DNA of 54,298 nucleotides from positions 1 to 54,298 of the IMG/VR virus record IMGVR_UViG_3300020465_000027; one strand, given 5' to 3'. The translations under genes and the position numbers were made by a program. Positions 34,901-44,900 of the stretch are shown here, in pieces. The stretch's first letter is position 1. Each line of letters opens with the position of its first letter. The stretch is from a virus. The notes under the pieces were generated by a model. The model did not search any database. It was not told where the DNA came from and saw only the letters and a program-made list of their open reading frames with translations.

Positions 34901-37900
34901 GGAATTGCTCCAGTAGCATAGAATTTTACTTCAGCATATGTTTCTACTGCATTTTTATCAGCATCAGTTGAACTTGATGTAAATCTTATTGTTTTGATAC
35001 CTGTAGTAAATCTAACTTCACTTGAAGCATCGTCATAAAGAACAGTATCTACATTTCCAGTCCATATAGTATTTTCTCTAGGTGCTTTTCCAGAAGGTAT
35101 TAAAATAATACCACTAGCATTTCCATTTTCATCTGTTGTAATAGAACCATTAAACGCAGACAAAGAATTACCAGCAATACCTGTAAATCTTGCGTCAGGA
35201 TTTACCCAACGAGCAATATTTTGACCTTCCATAAAAGCAAATACTGTTGTATTTGGTTTTAAACGATTGATTACATATTTTACAGGAATACTTCTTGCGA
35301 AGAATGATAAAGATGTAGCGACAACATTAGATCCAACACCCTTTGTATTGATGCCTTTACCAATTTCATTATTCTGAGGACTAATGTTAGAAGAACTACC
35401 AACAGAAGCATTAGCAACAGTTGAACTAGAAAGATTATTATTAGTTTCAGCAAAAGATCCAATATTAAAGAATGCTCTATTTGCTCCTATCCAATTAACT
35501 TTATATGAATTATAAAGACTTGATAGAGAATCTCTTATACTATCTTTTGCTAAGAATATAGAATATAAATTAGTGTTATTATCATTTACTAATGGTGCTG
35601 TGCTATTATCATACCAAGAATCAACACTAGGTCCTATAAATGAATCTCCAACATATTGTAATACAACAAATGGATTTGGATTTATTGTTTTAGTAGCAAA
35701 ATCATTACCAAGTAATTTTAGTTCTGTATATGGTAAAGTTACACGATCTCCAATCCTTTTGTAACCAGCAGTTGTTCTTTGATCATCTCTGGTATAAACT
35801 TCTTTTAAATTAAGTGATTCTTCTTTAGATTGTGCTCTCATTACAGATTGTTGTGTGTCAATAGCACACTTGTAATCAACGGATCTTAATGAACCAATTC
35901 TATGTGTCTCAAAATTGTCTACTATAAAACCACTCTTAAAACGATTATTTCCACTACTATCAATAATTTCCATATTGAGTGCTTGTTGCTCAAGTATACT
36001 CAATGTTGTATAGTATTCTAATCTTTCAATTCTTTTTTCTAATTTGCCGATATCACGCATTGTATAACGCTTATTATCAACAGGAGAAATTCTTACATCT
36101 TTATTTGATTGTGTAAATGCAGGAATATAAAGATATGCTAGTGCAATAGCATCACCAACTGGATCAGGTTTAGATGGATTGAGAGAGGAGTTACCCTCTT
36201 TAATAATAAAATCACCCTTGTTGTTTAAAAAGACTCCATCAATACGATCTAGATACTGTTTCTGTGTAAATGAGAATGTATATTCTAACCCATTATCAGG
36301 TGCAGGTGTACTAGAAACAATACCACCACTACCTGTAAATGATCTTGTATTTGCAGCACCTAGTAAAGTCGCATTAGTGGTAGCACTATTTTGGAAACCA
36401 GAAATAATTGCAGCACTATCTACTTTAGGTCTAAAATCAAGAACATCACTCAAATTAACATTACCTAATGCGGGTGAATTATATGTTGGAATCTTATCAG
36501 CTGTAACACCAGCTTCGTGCAAGTAAGAATCTACTACACAGAAATCTCCAGCTGTATGTTCAAAATAATCAAAAGCAACTACAATTTTTCCTGTTGGAAC
36601 GTCAGCACCTGGTTTTAAAACAATTCTAGAAACATCATATAGAGTGTCTCTTTGTCCATTATCAAATGTAAATCTATTTGTAATATCTGTACCACTAACA
36701 AGAGTTCCATTCTTATCTACAGTTGGAGCATCAGATGATGATCCCATGTAAACATATCTTAAATTGTATACATCAGCATATGTTGATACAGTTGTACTAG
36801 TTGTATCATAGTCAGTTCCTCTTAGAGGAAGAACTCTATCACCGACAGAATCTATAACAATTCTCTTATTTTCAATAGAAGTCTTAAGTCTTGGTTTTGC
36901 CTTAGTAACTTCTAAAGTAGCAGTTAACTTAAGTTTAGGAAATGCACTGTATGTTGAAGATGCAGAACCAAAATAATTATCTGGAAGATTTAATGTAACA
37001 CTACCAGAAGTAAGTCCGCTTGAAGCATCAATAGATGATGTGATAGTTACTTGATCTGAAGTGATAAACAATACATCACCCTCAGATATGAGAGAGGTCC
37101 CAGATGTAACGCCAGGATTAAGAACAGTAATTAAGAAATTACTTTCACTGAATGAGACAAATCTTTGTGTACCAAAATCTAATTGTGCAGCAAAAGCAAA
37201 TCCACCATTAGTTAATCCACTACCAGTGCTTACAAAATCTCTTCTTAGGAAGTATTCTATCTTAGAATCATCAGCACTTGATACAAGTGAACTAACTTGA
37301 TTAGTTCCTGTTTTGTAAATAAGAGCACCAGAATTAAAATTACTGATTGCAGGTCTTACTCTAACAACACTACCATTTGTTACATTAGCAGATAAAGATC
37401 TATCTAGATAAATTCTAGATTTTAATACTCCAGATGGTTGTGTAGCTTGTTGAACAATTGCACGAATAGTTGTATCAGTTACATCAGTAAATTGTATTAA
37501 ATCTCCTTGCTGTAAAAATCTAGAAGTATCTCCACCGAATCCATTACATTCTATAAATTTTTCACCAAGTTTACCACTAAATGTAAAGTCTGTTACTGAT
37601 GTAACCTCAGCATATTTTTCTCTATTGATTTCAATATCAGCAGTATACTTATTAGCATTGCCAGAACCAAACTCGCAGAAGAATGATTTGACATTTTGTG
37701 GTGTATATGTAACCACTGAATCTCTTGCAAGAACTGGAGTAACAACTGCACCAGTACCCGCACCACCACTAGGATTAACTACAGTAACAATAGGAGGTCT
37801 TGAATATTCTACATTAACAAGATCTCTATTTACAATCTCCGCACTTATAACTGAATTTCCAGAGAGTGTTAAATTAATTTTTGATATATCAAAATCAACA

Positions 37901-40194
37901 CCATCAATTCTTAATTTTGTTCCTACATTATAATTTGATCCTCTAGAAGTAACAACAAAATGAGATATTGTATTGTCTTTACGAATCCTTAAAGTATTGT
38001 TGCCTTCATCTCTAATTGGTTCACCAGATTGGAAAGTTCCAAACAGTGTTTTAACCATTAATGTTTTATTTGAAGTAAATGATTTATCCGTTGCACCTTC
38101 TATAACACCATAAGCACCACTTTGAAGACCAAAAACATATTGTCCATTACCAAAACTACCTGTAACAGAAATTGGTTCATCTAGAGTTAACTTAGTAAAG
38201 AATTGAGGATCAAAATAAGATAACCCAAATGTGGTATTGTATACAGCACTACCATTAGATTGTCTTCCTTTAGAAACTACAACATCTATATCTGGATTAA
38301 ATCCAGAACCTTTTTCTATAAGAGTAACATTACTTGGTTTTGTTAATCCTATGACAGGTGTAATAGTTTCATTATAATCAACGATAGTAGCAAATTCTGT
38401 AGCAGATCCATTTTTTGCATCATTTTCTGTCAAGAATAATTTTCTATTTTTATCTGAATCTCCACTGTCAAACTCAAGTAAAAATTCATCTAGATGACTT
38501 TTTTTACCACTAACAGTAACTTCAAAAAATGTGTTAGATGTATTAGAATCAACTTCTATTCTACTTACAATAGAAAGTGCAACTCCAGATACGTTGCCAA
38601 CCACTGATGGAGAACCAGTATTAGTTCTACTAATAACAAACCAAAGATTTGATATTGCTGCTAACTTTGAGTCATTATCAGTTGTAGCAGAACCGCCAAT
38701 ATTATCAATGTTTACACCACTATCAATCTTTAGATAAATTGTTTTAAGACCTGTATCAATGTCAAAAAAGTTACCACGACGATCTGTAGTTTGTTTTAAA
38801 TCAGTTACAGTTTCAGTATTGTTTAATCCAATAGAACCATCGTTAAAATTAGCACATAAGAATATATTAGGATAAGAAGTTAAATCAGATCCTTCTGCGT
38901 TTAATGGAACTGTACCAAAAGTATTGTTAACTTTGTAAGTGGGCAATCCACTAGATTTTAAACGAATGTCAGATCTATTAAGAGTTTCTCTTGCTTTATT
39001 AACAGTTAAGTATTTTGTTTCTTTATTAACAATTTCAAAACCTTTAACATATGCCTTACCAGGACCTATGCTTGCTAGTAATTTTTCTGCTGCTACTGTA
39101 GTTGTAAATCCATTAACTAATCCAGTAACTGAATCAGGAGAATATACACCTAAGTTGCCATCTGTCTGTAAATATTCTCTAATATCAATAGAAAAATCAT
39201 CTACAACATAATCTCCAGACTCATCAAATGTTCTTCTTGCAAGAGTATTTTCTAAAAGATTATAATCAGTTGGTATTATTTGACTTTGTACAGCACCAGA
39301 TTTAATGGTTAACAGTTGTATAAAGTTTTTATCTGTAGGTGCATTAAATTCAAACTGTGTTAATGTTAAATCTATTTTTAATCTATCTGCACCTGGTGCA
39401 CTAAAATTGCTTGACCCAATAGCGTTATCATATAAAGTCTCATCAGTCTCAGCTGAGATTATACTTTCTGTAATTTTAAATCCAACCTTTGTAGATGGTT
39501 TATCATAATACTTGTCAATTACTAACAATTGAGAAGAGTTTCTTACAAAATATCCATTTACAAAATAAATTCCCTCTTCTACTTTTACAGCAGAAGCAAA
39601 TCCCATCGCATTACTTATGAGCGATGACGATGCACCTGTGTCAGGATCAGTAATAGAAATACTAGTAGGAAGTACGCTTCCATCGGTTCCAACCACTAAT
39701 AGTGGTGTATTTACTCCGTCTATAACTTCTAAAGTCTCACCTTGACGGAATGTTTCCTCATCGCCTGCATTACCACTATTAATATAATTAACATATACAA
39801 CATCAGAAGTAGTTTCTGTTGCAACAATTGCTTCAACTACACTAGCAGTAACGCCAGATGATAATCCTCTTAATTGTTGTCCTTTCAGTAAACTAATATC
39901 ATACTTTTTAAATACAATATTACCATCTATATTGGTTGGAATTTCCGATACAGATGATAATTTGACAAAATTTAATTTAGTGTTAAGAGCAACTTCGCCA
40001 GGTATGACAAGTTCACCCTGTTTAAAAGCATATTTACCAAAACTTTCAATTTGATTTTGGAGACTTGACTGTAACTGGGTTAACTCTCTCGCTTGGATTG
40101 AGTAGCCAGGACGAAAAAGAACCTTGTAAAAGTTTTTATCCTGGTCAAAATCATCGTAGTATGGAGCTACGTTTAGGTTCGTCTTCTGAGGCAT
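31990..40194 (-). CDS. Giant DUF4815-type structural protein after gp8, 2734 aa
   Basis: Residues 1-250 have the start of the DUF4815 family (LNVAPYYDDFDQDKNFYKVL, FRPGYSIQARELTQLQ, QIESFGKYAFKQGELVIPG). Near residue 1380 is a conserved helical element (RYTMRDIGKLEKRIERLEYY). The body contains many beta modules, including GSSYESAIVTIESPQLPGGG and SEYTEPPAVIIAGTG, shared in pattern with the 2819-aa protein. It follows gp8 by 25 bases, the place of gp9/gp10 in T4, so a baseplate periphery or fibre-attachment role is likely. Its size is very large for a single polypeptide. An AAGAGATAAAG stretch before the ATG may be the ribosome site. Confidence 0.88.
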   Translation of the reverse strand: MPQKTNLNVAPYYDDFDQDKNFYKVLFRPGYSIQARELTQLQSSLQNQIESFGKYAFKQGELVIPGEVALNTKLNFVKLSSVSEIPTNIDGNIVFKKYDISLLKGQQLRGLSSGVTASVVEAIVATETTSDVVYVNYINSGNAGDEETFRQGETLEVIDGVNTPLLVVGTDGSVLPTSISITDPDTGASSSLISNAMGFASAVKVEEGIYFVNGYFVRNSSQLLVIDKYYDKPSTKVGFKITESIISAETDETLYDNAIGSSNFSAPGADRLKIDLTLTQFEFNAPTDKNFIQLLTIKSGAVQSQIIPTDYNLLENTLARRTFDESGDYVVDDFSIDIREYLQTDGNLGVYSPDSVTGLVNGFTTTVAAEKLLASIGPGKAYVKGFEIVNKETKYLTVNKARETLNRSDIRLKSSGLPTYKVNNTFGTVPLNAEGSDLTSYPNIFLCANFNDGSIGLNNTETVTDLKQTTDRRGNFFDIDTGLKTIYLKIDSGVNIDNIGGSATTDNDSKLAAISNLWFVISRTNTGSPSVVGNVSGVALSIVSRIEVDSNTSNTFFEVTVSGKKSHLDEFLLEFDSGDSDKNRKLFLTENDAKNGSATEFATIVDYNETITPVIGLTKPSNVTLIEKGSGFNPDIDVVVSKGRQSNGSAVYNTTFGLSYFDPQFFTKLTLDEPISVTGSFGNGQYVFGLQSGAYGVIEGATDKSFTSNKTLMVKTLFGTFQSGEPIRDEGNNTLRIRKDNTISHFVVTSRGSNYNVGTKLRIDGVDFDISKINLTLSGNSVISAEIVNRDLVNVEYSRPPIVTVVNPSGGAGTGAVVTPVLARDSVVTYTPQNVKSFFCEFGSGNANKYTADIEINREKYAEVTSVTDFTFSGKLGEKFIECNGFGGDTSRFLQQGDLIQFTDVTDTTIRAIVQQATQPSGVLKSRIYLDRSLSANVTNGSVVRVRPAISNFNSGALIYKTGTNQVSSLVSSADDSKIEYFLRRDFVSTGSGLTNGGFAFAAQLDFGTQRFVSFSESNFLITVLNPGVTSGTSLISEGDVLFITSDQVTITSSIDASSGLTSGSVTLNLPDNYFGSASSTYSAFPKLKLTATLEVTKAKPRLKTSIENKRIVIDSVGDRVLPLRGTDYDTTSTTVSTYADVYNLRYVYMGSSSDAPTVDKNGTLVSGTDITNRFTFDNGQRDTLYDVSRIVLKPGADVPTGKIVVAFDYFEHTAGDFCVVDSYLHEAGVTADKIPTYNSPALGNVNLSDVLDFRPKVDSAAIISGFQNSATTNATLLGAANTRSFTGSGGIVSSTPAPDNGLEYTFSFTQKQYLDRIDGVFLNNKGDFIIKEGNSSLNPSKPDPVGDAIALAYLYIPAFTQSNKDVRISPVDNKRYTMRDIGKLEKRIERLEYYTTLSILEQQALNMEIIDSSGNNRFKSGFIVDNFETHRIGSLRSVDYKCAIDTQQSVMRAQSKEESLNLKEVYTRDDQRTTAGYKRIGDRVTLPYTELKLLGNDFATKTINPNPFVVLQYVGDSFIGPSVDSWYDNSTAPLVNDNNTNLYSIFLAKDSIRDSLSSLYNSYKVNWIGANRAFFNIGSFAETNNNLSSSTVANASVGSSSNISPQNNEIGKGINTKGVGSNVVATSLSFFARSIPVKYVINRLKPNTTVFAFMEGQNIARWVNPDARFTGIAGNSLSAFNGSITTDENGNASGIILIPSGKAPRENTIWTGNVDTVLYDDASSEVRFTTGIKTIRFTSSSTDADKNAVETYAEVKFYATGAIPDNPSSIISTSPAFFKANEGTQLTASNTANPIRPNPLAQTFKVENFDGGVFTTGVDLYFSAKSDKIPIRVYLTDVQNGKPGKNIVPGTQKVISPDTFLRVIASSTLEVTKGEKVTGSISNASGPISRVFDKNKIEVTPSSAGVFTLTNDQVYTLVLDNHTGVSFQQDEILNVPSLILANNTSNTTNTFKIVKDSGRVTGLSVTNTGSSYESAIVTIESPQLPGGGTATATVRVGDGKVYNSEVVLSGSEYTEPPAVIIAGTGTGNAGAVISSSITIDSPAVRMGIAIDDASTNTVNSTTATNFAFDYPVYLENDTEYALVLETDSVDYLVWASKLGEVEIATSTTVTTQPLLGSLYKSQNTNDWTEDLFEDLKFNINRAKFDISRTASLLLTNEELGYEKLDVDPIETNAEANTGATSSLFKNNNFKVKVNHFDNGFEDSGKSYVFFKSATNVGGVTATKLNSELYQVSNSGIDSYVITTSNRASSNAFGGGTNVLASYNRKFEKVHAIIPNLSFSQTKIDSTVKTTNIKPVDDNVGTFESYTQSDYEKTFLNEDFFFINQKVIASTINESINNISRSITYKLDLSSTVDSLSPLVDLSRASLKTISNRVEYVAGKEDRFGRRDQILEFYPVYQFSVTNTHSGVNFTAPGTNVQGLDTVTGVTSNASGKLVKVDGANLTVVVKTTNTFLAGETLKFTTQTALNDNGTNKVTVNNASITQIVPQFPNTTAVSKIIARSPDGFANTYNNIIDGSIVLWDSKAGQLTITNDKQPVNDDYTSKATGIANDPFARNSIVDSQATDIFRVDDYISYTGQTTGEEGFIQVSKVTYTDGVDFISDIESKNSSNVAKYVTKEVAIENPATGINVKITANTSDINNIGLLYRIKKSSSQENFEDIEWVYFNDIGIPDNDAIATSENAISGITEKQSSYQELSYSVEDLPEFSSFAVKLIMKSRNPAYVPKIQDLRAVASY

Positions 40195-40219
40195 CTCACT
40201 TTATCTCTTTTTGGATTTA

Positions 40220-41926
40220 TTAAAATTCAATTACGAGCTTAATGTCCTCTATTTGGTCAGCAGCTCTAGTAATTTGTCTTCTGTTCTCTATGTATACAAT
40301 ATCTCCAGAGTTAGGTGCGATTTCAGGATTTGATTTTCCGTCTGTGAAAGAGATGTCAGCAAGTGCTGTATCTTGGTTTCCATCAATAGGACGTGCGGTT
40401 GATGATGTAGCACCTGTCACATTATTTGTAGCATGATCAAATGCTAGAACTTTACCATTATGTGTATGGAGGTCAGGGGATTGGAAATATTTTAAAATAC
40501 CATTGGTTGAATCCCATGAAACAACTCTACCCTTAGCAGTACCACCACTAACAGTTTGTGTAATTTCTTCATCAATGGTATAGTCACCACTACCTGTTAA
40601 CTTAAGTGCAGCAGTACCACGAAGAGTACTTGCACTAGCAACAGTAGTAGTACCAAAATTAAATGGATCTTGAATAATTCCGATTCTACGGAAGTCATTA
40701 TCAACTGGGAAGTCTCCAGATCCTTCTGCATAAGTTAGACGGATATTCGTCATAACTCTCTTAGCAAAAAACTCAGCAGCAAGATCAGAACCATGTCCAC
40801 CTTCAGGTGACATGATTACTTCAACAGCACCAGTAGCACTAGCATTAATGTTAGCAGCATTGGATAATGCAGTATCTGTATAGATGTTACCATTAACTAA
40901 ACGCACATTACCATATGTGTATCCACTACCAACATCTTGCATTTCTACAGTAGAAATTGTTCCAGAACCACTTGTAGTAATCTTAACGATTGCACCAGAT
41001 CCATCACCATCAACAGGAACATAAACTGTTCCATTTGTAGGCATGTTACCACCACCATCTTTGACTAATGCAATATGAACTGCACCATCAACAACAGCAG
41101 TACCTGCATATGTTGATATTGGAAGAAAGTCACTTGATAAAAACGCTATGACATCAGAAGTAGAAAGAGTGTACATATACTTCCAAATATATCCTGTAGC
41201 ACTCTCAACAAAAAGACCATTTGCATATGTACCTTGACCAGCAGTAGGAGTAGTTTTTGGTTCATATACAGCGTTAATACCTGTTGGGTTAGCAGGTGTT
41301 TGACCATTATATAAACACTTAAACACCTCATAATTGGCGTTCATAACATAATACTTAGATCCAGATAATGCGGAACTACCCAATGCAGTCTGCACACCAA
41401 TTGCTCCACCTCCACCAGGTGTAGGAGAGTAATTAGGACGATACATGTCAAACTTAGGATTTGTTGATAAACTCCAGTTATAACGAGGAGCAACAAGACG
41501 AGCAAATGTTGATGTGATACGTTTGGCAGCAATCAAATCATCATATACAGCAGCTTTTTCATTTTGATTGTCTATTGGAGCAGGAGGAGCATCTTCAGTA
41601 GCAAATCTATATGTTGATGCCTTAGCAGTAGCAGTTGAAGTTCCACCTGTGATTGTGGATCCTGTTGCTGGTGCTGCTGTGGTATTAGTAGTAGCAATGA
41701 GAAGACTGTTAGCATGAACTTCTTGTACTGTTCCGCTTAAACCTCCACCTGTAACTGTTTCTCCTACTTGAAATGTTCCACTTACATTGTAAATTTCTAA
41801 GTAAGCGTACCATTTTTGAGGACGACCAACGAAAAAATACATGTTGGTTGCTGACGCTTCACTAAGCGACTCTAAGAATTGCTTCGCATTGAAGATTCTA
41901 AACTTTTCTGAAATAATAGCTGCCAT
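40220..41926 (-). CDS. 8: Baseplate wedge subunit gp8, 568 aa
   Basis: Homologue of T4 gp8, which with gp6 and gp7 builds the baseplate wedge. Signature: EKFRIFNAKQFLESLSEA, NMYFFVGRPQKW, then after an insertion PPAPIDNQNEKAAVYDDLIA and KRITSTFARLVAPRYNWS. Later YYVMNANYEVFKCLYNGQTP and GYIWKYMYTLS are also typical. Residues about 41-105 look like an extra beta module (GTFQVGETVTGGGLSGTV, STITGGTSTATAKA) inserted in the gp8 core; a related element recurs around residues 475-505 (DYTIDEEITQTVSGGTAKG). The gene has two late promoter boxes upstream. Length is greater than T4 gp8, in part because of the insertion. Confidence 0.93.
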   Translation of the reverse strand: MAAIISEKFRIFNAKQFLESLSEASATNMYFFVGRPQKWYAYLEIYNVSGTFQVGETVTGGGLSGTVQEVHANSLLIATTNTTAAPATGSTITGGTSTATAKASTYRFATEDAPPAPIDNQNEKAAVYDDLIAAKRITSTFARLVAPRYNWSLSTNPKFDMYRPNYSPTPGGGGAIGVQTALGSSALSGSKYYVMNANYEVFKCLYNGQTPANPTGINAVYEPKTTPTAGQGTYANGLFVESATGYIWKYMYTLSTSDVIAFLSSDFLPISTYAGTAVVDGAVHIALVKDGGGNMPTNGTVYVPVDGDGSGAIVKITTSGSGTISTVEMQDVGSGYTYGNVRLVNGNIYTDTALSNAANINASATGAVEVIMSPEGGHGSDLAAEFFAKRVMTNIRLTYAEGSGDFPVDNDFRRIGIIQDPFNFGTTTVASASTLRGTAALKLTGSGDYTIDEEITQTVSGGTAKGRVVSWDSTNGILKYFQSPDLHTHNGKVLAFDHATNNVTGATSSTARPIDGNQDTALADISFTDGKSNPEIAPNSGDIVYIENRRQITRAADQIEDIKLVIEF

Positions 41927-41963
41927 TGTCTAAGCTCGTGATTTTATAAGACTGAATCTGGTT

Positions 41964-41971
41964 TATTTATA
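41964..41971 (-). promoter_or_regulatory. Late promoter box TATAAATA before gp8
   Basis: Exact late consensus on the minus strand (context CGTATAAATAAACC), 38 bases before the gp8 ATG. Confidence 0.8.
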
Positions 41972-41973
41972 CG

Positions 41974-41981
41974 TATTTATT
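41974..41981 (-). promoter_or_regulatory. Second late-like box AATAAATA before gp8
   Basis: Lies three bases upstream of the first box and overlaps the TAA stop of the 2819-aa gene. It may be a second start site or a chance match. Confidence 0.45.
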
Positions 41982-44900
41982 ACGCACTTCTAAAGAAAGG
42001 TTCACTAGTATCATGAGATTGTGCGGTAGTGCCATTAACACCTCTTACACATCCTGTAAAACGATCACTCTGTTTACCAGTATAGGTGATCTGTTCCTTT
42101 CCTAACTGTAAAGTTCCCGTTGCGGAAAAATTAGTAGTATTTTCTACATAAACAATAGTATCAGTACTGTTTAAGTTTTGATTTATCCTTCCCAAATAAT
42201 GATTTATACTTGGATACCCAACATTGAATGCATATCCAGCATCAGATATACCTGATCCAGGATAACTAGAGAAGTCCTCAAGATCAAATCCCCAACGTGC
42301 AAACTCCTCAATTGTATATGCGGAAACAGATACACCATTATGTAGCACGTTTCCTGTATCCATAAATTTAGCATTCTCCCACATCTGGAATGATGGTCGT
42401 AAAGTTGTATTAGCAAAACCGCTAGGTGGAGTAGACCAGAAACGATAATCTGTAAATCCAAATTGATATACAGTTACCTTCCATATTTGATTTGAAAGAA
42501 CTGGTTGAGACTCAATACTTCTATCAAGTTCAAGACGTACCTTTATATTAGAATCTGATGTTTTAACATCAGCAGTTCCTGTGCTTGGTGGACGAATGTA
42601 AAGTAATTCTTGCCTAACAATAAATGTTGATGCTTGATCAAGTGCAATAGAAGGAAGTTCAACTGTTATTACCGTACCACCAAAAGCAGCAGGAGATATC
42701 ATTGTACCTACAATAGCAGCATCTGGATTTGTTGTTCCACTACCAGACTTAGTAAACACAACAGAACTTTCTGCATTAACAGGACCTGGTTGAGCAATGC
42801 TAGAGAATTGATTATGTAAAATTAAATTTACAAACGAATCAATCTTTCTATTTTGCTTTTTAATAGAATATTGTTTTGCAACAACAACTCTTGGTACTTT
42901 TGTATATCCAGAACCACCATTTGTCAATACAATATCTACAATAGTGCCATCAACAACAATAACCTCTGCTCTAGCACCTCCACCTGCTTGATTTACAGGG
43001 ACAAAATGTAATATAGGTGCTTTACTATATCCAGACACAGGGATGTTTTTATCCCATGTTATAGTGTCAACCGAACCATTTGAAATAGTACAAGATACGG
43101 CAAACCCAATACCTTTTTCTTCACCATTGTAATTAGTAGTAGCAACCGAACCAAAGAAACTATTAGAGGGGTCATCACCTGGCAGATAGGTCTTAGGTTC
43201 AAAGTATTGAGGTAACTCATTAATTGTTCTATACTCATTTTCACCATTAATCTTAATAAGATCACCTTTGTTTAGATTAGCAAAACCATTTTTTCTAACG
43301 TAGAACGCTTCATCTGCTTTCTTAGTTCCATACAACCATCTAGATGCATTTCTTTGCATTCTGTATGTGTTATCAGAATTTGTAGTTACAGTTACGGTAC
43401 GTGATTGTGACAGAGATATCTCATCACTAAAATCATCCAAACCAGAAAAGAATATATCACTACCATCAACATCAGGATTGAAACCTGCAATTTGTATTAC
43501 TAAATCATTACCCTCAATATAGTAATGTTTTAAACTACCAATAAATTTTTTAATTCCCCCAACTTTCTGATACGCAACCATATCAGTTTGGTTAAATTTA
43601 CCCCACCAATTTTCAAATTCATCAAAATCTCCACTAACACCAGTAAATCTAACTATGATCTCATTGTAATACTCACTTCTTTCATAATCATACAGAGTTA
43701 TACTCTGTGAAATATCTCTACCATAAAGATATAGTATTTCTATATTACTATCTTGGAAAATTTTTCTTGAGAATGTGATAGTAGGTCCGTTAATGATATA
43801 TGAGTCTTGATCTCTCTGTAATACACCATCAATGAATACAAGAGCAAATTGAGGATCAGAAATATTGATAACCTTCTTATCATCACTATTAAGTATTAAG
43901 AATGCACCATTAGATCCTGTTGGAATATCATTCTTATCAATCTCACATCTAAGATAACTTCCTATACTATGTGCAAAGAATTTATCAACTGCAATTCCTT
44001 CTTGTAGTGTTTTTGTATTTACTCCTTGACTCCAAATAGGTGGACTAGAAAATACAACTTTATTAGGTACAGATGTTCTATCAATACTATATGCAGAATC
44101 GTGTTGTACAACACCACTAATTCCTATCAATAAATTTTCATTTGGATCTGTTGATAAACCTGTACCATCTTCATAATACAATTCAAATATTGTATTTTTA
44201 CCATCAATATAATCGGGATACGAAATTGGTATGGTTCCTACACCACCAGCAAGTGTTTTTTCTATTACCTCTCCAAGAGTTGATAATGCTGCTACAACAT
44301 CAGCACACTTATTAGGGTCAGGATCAACAATAATATTGGTATTAATGTATGGAGGAACAGTTGTATATGTTCCTGTAGGAAGAGTGTTATTGATTGCTAA
44401 TTTTGCAAGACCTACAAGGTACTCATATGCTTCTGTAGTCTCTTGTAACTCTCCTATGATATAATCTAATATATCGTTATTAAAATACTTCTCAATAGCA
44501 GTAACGGTGTAGGAGTTACCACCAAATCTTATATCGTTTGCTAATGCATCTGCTACAAGTCCAATATCTCTATAACATTTTGTCTCTACCTTACCCCATG
44601 TAACATTTGGAAATTTATTTTTTATATAACCAAGTGTTTCTGATTGTAGATATACTCTATTACGTTCAATTTGATTAGCAGCATCAATCCATCTACCACT
44701 TTTTTGGAATATATTTTTAATTTTTCTTAGATACTTAGCATTTAATGTATCATTTTTAAATTGATAGTTCTTTCCATAAAATCTTACACCAGGCACTGCC
44801 TGACTATTTTTATTTGTAGGACCTAGGGGTGGTTGTGCAAATGTTATGTTGCTACCAGAAACAGTATATGCAACGCCTGGTTCTTGGAATATACCATCAA

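Noticed and set aside
40200-40219. AATAAATC as a late promoter before the DUF4815 gene
   Set aside because: It deviates from the box at its last base and lies only about 15 bases before the ATG.
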